This document shows, in pieces, positions 59,057-64,000 of a DNA stretch of 64,000 bases. Origin of the DNA: Tubulanus polymorphus. Its lineage: Eukaryota; Nemertea; Palaeonemertea; Tubulaniformes; Tubulanidae. The position numbers were made by a program, and so were the translations under genes. Numbering within the stretch: position 1 is the first letter of the stretch; each line of letters opens with the position of its first letter. The stretch lies in the NCBI RefSeq assembly GCF_964204645.1, contig NC_134030.1, forward strand, positions 8,368,278-8,432,277, in the 5' to 3' direction. Under the pieces are notes generated by a model that saw nothing but the letters and a program-made list of their open reading frames with translations, was not told the origin of the DNA and made no database searches.

Positions 59057-61501
59057 TCAGGGTAATAACACCCAACTGAGCAGTACAGATATAGTCACTG
59101 TCGACGTGAGCCATGCGGCGCTTATTTTTGGCGGTGACCCGTTACAACTGTGCGAGCCGCACATACATAAATACCCGTTCCCCGATCGTTCTCGTCGGCA
59201 TCCCTCGGACAACAGCAAATTCAGATTCAAATCGTTCGAACACGTCCGTTCTAAAATCAATCGACCTGGAAATAGTAAAAGGAAATGCTCCAATATCACG
59301 TGATCTGAACCGCTAGAAAAGTCATTTTTGGCTTGAAATAAACATAGGTCTTGCAGGCTCTAGTTCTATCAACATGGAAAATACAAAAACGTGTATTTGG
59401 GAATACGTATATGGATATCAGCATTACTAACTGGAGCATTTTCGTCTGTTAACCATCACGAACGTTCAATATAGAAACGTTGTTACAACGACTGTAGATT
59501 TTATGTTCCTCTGAAGATGAGGTTTAGTTTTAACATTGAAACTGTTAGGAAATAAACTGTTCCTACAAATCTACTGTGGGTTTTTATTCGTCGCGTTGTT
59601 ACAACGTTTCGACGCAGATGTTACGCGGTGTGGCATTCATAAACCCAGATCTAAAGAAGTCTCACCACAAACGAGTAATTGTTTTTAGATCATGAACACG
59701 CAGCAGAATATAGAATGATAGATTTTTGAGGATAATATATGAAACTGACTTTTACAAAAGCCAATTGTTTACTATTCATTATACCGCTTGAAAACATTCG
59801 ACAGATGTTACAAGCCCTGTCATTGATCGCCAGACTATGATCTACCGAAAATGGTGCATCAAATATAATTTTCATGCGCGTAGATCGAAACTTTAAGATA
59901 AATGCTACATTTTGTCCGTGCAACAGGGACTACATGGTCATTGTAGGCTTTTAATCGTATAATCTAAATCGATGTTCTAATTCTAGTTTCGACATTTAAT
60001 CCCCGTAACTTATGTTGCTGAAAACAGCAAACGTGGATCAATCAGATGTTTTTTGCGACCTGGCAACATCAGGTTCACTAATAATTCTTATAGAGTGATC
60101 GGTGATGTGTCAAAACCTATAACAACACGTGCTTCATTATTTATTTCGCTTGCACGGCTCAGACCGTGTGTAGAATTGCATGCATATATACATTTGCTAT
60201 ATTACTATCGGTCAGAATGGGACGAACTGCATCTGTTCCATTCGCTGGTCATATCAGAGAACGGCTTATGTTTAAACGCCTCCATAACGTAGTATACCCT
60301 CTTACCTCCCCGGTCTGTTTACAGTTTACAGACCAGTCGTACCACTTTGCTCCGAGTTACAGAACCTTCTCTTAGAGATCATATCGTCCGAAGTCATTTA
60401 GTGGATGTACCTTTTAGGACACCCTGTGGAATCCCCTGCTTAACCCTTCTGTGCTAATGACATAGAATCCTAGCTTTCAGAGGACAGTTTAAGACATTTC
60501 TGTGCACCTTTACTGCAGAGCGCTTTTGATGATAACAATTCTACTTGATTCAAGGCCCCATTAAAATTCATGATCCTATACAATCTTGCCCTACCCACCT
60601 TCACGATAATGCGTCCATTTTACGCACACTCCGCCTCGACAAGTTTTAAGGAAGATCTCATCGCTGGTCGTAGAATTCTCAAACGACGAACACGTACTGT
60701 TTCCAGCTAATCCTTCACATTTAAAACAGTCTATATCCCCTGCGAAATAACAGTTGTTTTCATTTATTTGGTGAGGTCTGAACACCGATGCACATAATAC
60801 GTTGAAAATTATTTCTTCATACCCTTCATAGAGTTGAAAGAAATCTAATACGGCCTCACGGTGGAGGATGAATCCTCATGGAGGATCACCCGTTTGAACA
60901 AAGTGAGGTACTTCAATCTGGTTATTAGGGAATTTCTAAAACAACCTTAAATTGCGCTTAGACAAAACAAAGGATTTGTGCAATCAATTCATTTTATCTT
61001 TATGTTCAGTTGTAAATCACTTTTGGTATGAATAACAAAATTGATCACTTGATATGCAAATTGATTTTCAAAAGGTAGGTATCATTAGATATATTCGTTT
61101 TAGGTATTAGTATCAATATTCACTATATGAACTTATTTGATACATGCAAGAACAAAGTTTAATCTTCTTTTTGGTTGGAATTGATATCATTTTGGTCAAA
61201 TAAGCCCATGAATCTGGGCCTCGTATGCTTTTTGCGTATATGATTGTAACAATTTGATATATAACTTACCTCCATATTCCTGTTGAAATGACCCGGAAGG
61301 CATCAACATGAAGACTGCAAATAAACCGAAAGATAAAATGAATATGTTAGCTGGGTTGGCCACTTTAAGTTTGATACCATCGCAGCATTCGTTGACTTTA
61401 CGTCGACGACTGGTTTCACGACGCGATCGGCGTCCCACTTCCTCGAGATACGCCAAGCGTCGAATGTCTCTGGTTGCCTGGTAGTCCTTAAGCGACACCA
61501 T
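59057..61501 (-). CDS. Ly6/uPAR-domain membrane protein
   Basis: Three minus-strand exons, 61270..61501, 60599..60739 and 59057..59265, join in phase to 193 residues. The first exon gives an Arg-rich N-terminus (RRSRRETSRRRK, residues 24-35) and a hydrophobic segment at about 53-67 (IFILSFGLFAVFMLM). Exons 2 and 3 encode a small domain with ten cysteines, beginning DIDCFKCEG and ending YLCMCGSHSCNG. The spacing and the final CN are typical of the Ly6/uPAR (three-finger) fold. A hydrophobic C-terminus (about 20 residues, ending SVLLSWVLLP) looks like a GPI-attachment signal. Such proteins act at the cell surface as receptor or channel modulators. The long N-terminus before the hydrophobic segment is unusual for a GPI protein: the segment may be a late signal peptide or a signal anchor, or the true start may lie in another exon. 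It is convergent with the MOXD1-like gene. Confidence 0.72.
59266..60598. other. Ly6 gene intron 2
   Basis: Holds an inverted-repeat element at 59475-59609. Short frames at 59690-59923 and 60053-60375 carry no recognised motif. Confidence 0.5.
59475..59609. mobile_element. Inverted-repeat element with AAACGTTGTTACAACG ends
   Basis: AAACGTTGTTACAACG and CGTTGTTACAACGTTT are inverted ends of a 135-bp unit containing CTGAAGATGAGG and GAAACTGTTAGGAAATAAAC. The CTGAAGATG...GAAAC phrase resembles ends of some Penelope-like retroelements, which is only a suggestion. Confidence 0.55.
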
Positions 61502-64000
61502 AACGTAACTAGATACGACTAATGCAAATAAACAATATTCAAATCATCACATATACACTTTTTTATGTTTCTTCGATTACATCGCGCTGAACAATCACCG
61601 GCTGCACGCCTCATTTTTTTCTACGTCTTCGAGTGCACGAATGATCGTCATATACTTCCAAAATGTAATACTGGAATATATAAGACTGGAGCGAAGTCTC
61701 TACGAACGTGTGTGCATTATTTATGGACCAGCTCGATGACCGCTATCGTTGCTGGCATGCTTTGCGGATTACTCGAAAACGATACGTGATTTTATTCCGG
61801 GCGGTATTCCAGGTGGTGACATGCTAGTCTCGCCGATACTTGGCGGTGACCTGAGAGACTTTTTCGCAGACTGGTGGTGACCGAAGTTAGAAATCAATTT
61901 TATGTTGAATTTAAATGACACACCATCGGTTACGAAGCACATCTGTGCGAACGTGGTGCAAAACGTCGAGTCCCACAGGCACCAATGATATCGACGCAAA
62001 CATTGATATAGTAAAAAGATCAGATATAGTATATCGCCACAGGTTTCTTCAACTTCCAATTCTAAGTCATGCATGGTTGTACGTATACATATGCATGCTC
62101 ACGTAATTTAAAGGTCAGCAGTTTTGGGGAAGCTTGAACATCTATTTTCTAGCAGAATACTTGTCTCCGACGGGTTCGAAAAGCGAACTTTTGGTAGAGC
62201 CAAGCAGAAGTTGAGAAACATCGCTGCAAAGGCGGATCGGGGATGGTGCAAATAGAGGTAGTGCAAATAGATACCCGAAAAAATTTGATGACTTGCTGAA
62301 ATATCAGCCTAAGAAAAGTAGATAATGCTTCCTTAATCCTTTATCTCACGATAATTGAAATGATTGAAGATCTATTGCATATTGATTATTGTAGCAATAT
62401 TTGTCTAGAAATTGGATGTTATTTGGATACTCAAATGTTTTTCATTCCTATACATCAGGTGTATACAATTACTGGGCCAAAATGATCTAATATTCAAGAA
62501 CCAGTAACACTTTTTTAGATGAAATGCTTCGTCGATCCAGTAGGATTATACGTCTTTACAAGACAGTTAACAGAATTTCACAGATGACATAAATGCGTAA
62601 AACTCAAGGAGAGAATTTCAATTTCGCCAAAGGTAACGGAGGGAAACATTTCGACCTTGTCACATTCGAAAAGAATATGAAACTCATCTCCGACCCTCAA
62701 TAAGTATATTTCATCTCATGTCGAGGAATACGAGAAAATCGTAACTGACGGGCCGCCGGCATTTTCGAAGAACCAAGGCGAAATTTTGCCAACCTCGAGA
62801 AAAGCCTCAAACCCTTCGTTATAATCCCCAAAACAACATTCATCAAAATGGCTTTTTCAAACATTGAATAGTAGCGTCGATGATCATTTCAAAGGCTCAC
62901 TTTGAAAGATTGACTAGGCGAAAAAACCACGAAATTTCACTTTCGTTCTATAGAGCGAGTGCATCGGCAATTCTTTTTAGCGTGTGTCAGCTGGTAGTAT
63001 AAAAGCATCCTACTGATAGTGAGAATATATTTACATATAACAGCCATTTTCGCGCGCTCTGACGTGCTAGTTACAATATCGATACGTACATTCTGCATTG
63101 TAAAAACCTTCATAAGCACACTGATTATTCGAATTTTATTGAAATTGAGACCTTTTTTTCTCGTTATCATCTAGACGTCCAGGGTCCACTTTCGTGACTA
63201 TTGAGCTATAGAATATAATGGAATGTTTACTATAGTCAAGGATAAGAGTAGACATTGTAACTCTATAAGTTTGAAGATAAAATGATGCGTACTAAAGATA
63301 AAATGATGCGTACTAAAAAGCAATATTGAGGATAGGAAACTGCCACTTGAAACGATTGGGCCGTGACCTATTATAGAACTGAAAGCTTTAACAGTTCTTT
63401 GTGGCTGACTTAATTACAATCAATAGAACTAAAAACACCGCAAATGTCGCTATGAAATTAGTATATACACGAAATAATCTTTTATGATAGCCGTTTAGAC
63501 CTTAACGAACGGACACAGAACAGTGTTGAAAATGTGCCTCGAATATATTGCATTTATATTACACAAGCAAGCATGAAGTTCATGTACAATAACAAGCACG
63601 TAGAATTGATCGTGGTTAATTATTTACTGGTTTTCAGGCGCTTGGCGATTTTTGAAAAATTGTGAAAATGGAGTCCCGTTAAAACCGAACGCACTTTAAA
63701 CATACATTCCTTTTGAACAGTATTCCCTCCAAATCAACATTCTCAAGATATACATATAGATTTTATCTTAACTGGGATCAATTTTCTCGAAAGCCGCGAT
63801 TGGTCTGTCCGCAGTACGCTTCGATGTGGGTCCAGCGCCTCACAAATTGCTTGTAAGTACAGCCCTCAAAGGCTTGCGCTGGATCTCTTAGTTATTCCAA
63901 ATTATGAAAATGACCCTATTTTGTAATGAAGTTAAATGAAAAATAAATCGTTATTAGTATATTGTTACACGGTTATTGTGTATTTGTAAAAATCCCAGAT
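61502..64000. other. Right flank, upstream of the Ly6 gene
   Basis: No gene recognised. A direct repeat of AGATAAAATGATGCGTACTA lies at about 63275-63317. Open frames (for example 61769-62074 minus and 62937-63170 minus) have no motif support. Confidence 0.5.

Noticed and set aside
61769-62074. 101-codon minus-strand frame in the right flank
   Set aside because: No family likeness; it lies over short GGTGGTGAC-like repeats and has no splice support.

Overview
The window is animal nuclear DNA. It has split genes with GT-AG introns, long AT-rich introns and spacers, tRNA-derived SINEs, many short inverted-repeat (MITE-like) elements and long (TA)n arrays. The gene families (MEIOC, ALDH1, SLC35E, BZW/5MP, a DBH/MOXD1-type monooxygenase, a Ly6/uPAR protein) are general metazoan ones. 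The repeat style suggests a marine invertebrate, perhaps a spiralian such as a mollusc. That placement is inference; nothing here fixes a species.

Layout: (1) 1-3172, 5' flank with tandem repeats. (2) 3227-18517 (+), MEIOC, the meiosis-specific coiled-coil partner of YTHDC2; six coding exons rebuild an 890-residue protein. (3) 18518-30801, a long AT-rich region with no convincing gene. (4) 30802-36600 (-), a cytosolic ALDH1-type aldehyde dehydrogenase whose last three coding exons exist twice. (5) 38848-40298 (+), an SLC35E-type transporter of two coding exons joined by a GC-AG intron. (6) 42773-47492 (+), BZW/eIF5-mimic protein, 12 exons. (7) 51667-56532 (+), a DOMON plus copper-monooxygenase-like protein of 639 residues that lacks key copper ligands. 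(8) 59057-61501 (-), a Ly6/uPAR-domain protein with an N-terminal membrane segment and a hydrophobic tail. (9) 61502-64000, no recognised gene.

The genes do not form a pathway or operon; they are independent neighbours. Exon joins were built by hand from reading frame, splice sites, phase and family resemblance, and every total comes out in frame.

The most interesting signals are: the duplicated, phase-matched C-terminal exon cassettes of the ALDH gene, both giving 497 residues and changing the loop expected to line the substrate tunnel; the probable loss of catalysis in the DBH/MOXD1-like protein; a GC-AG intron; phase-compatible candidate alternative first and last exons in MEIOC; and palindromes with (TA)n centres, including inverted repeats that flank ALDH exons 2 and 3.
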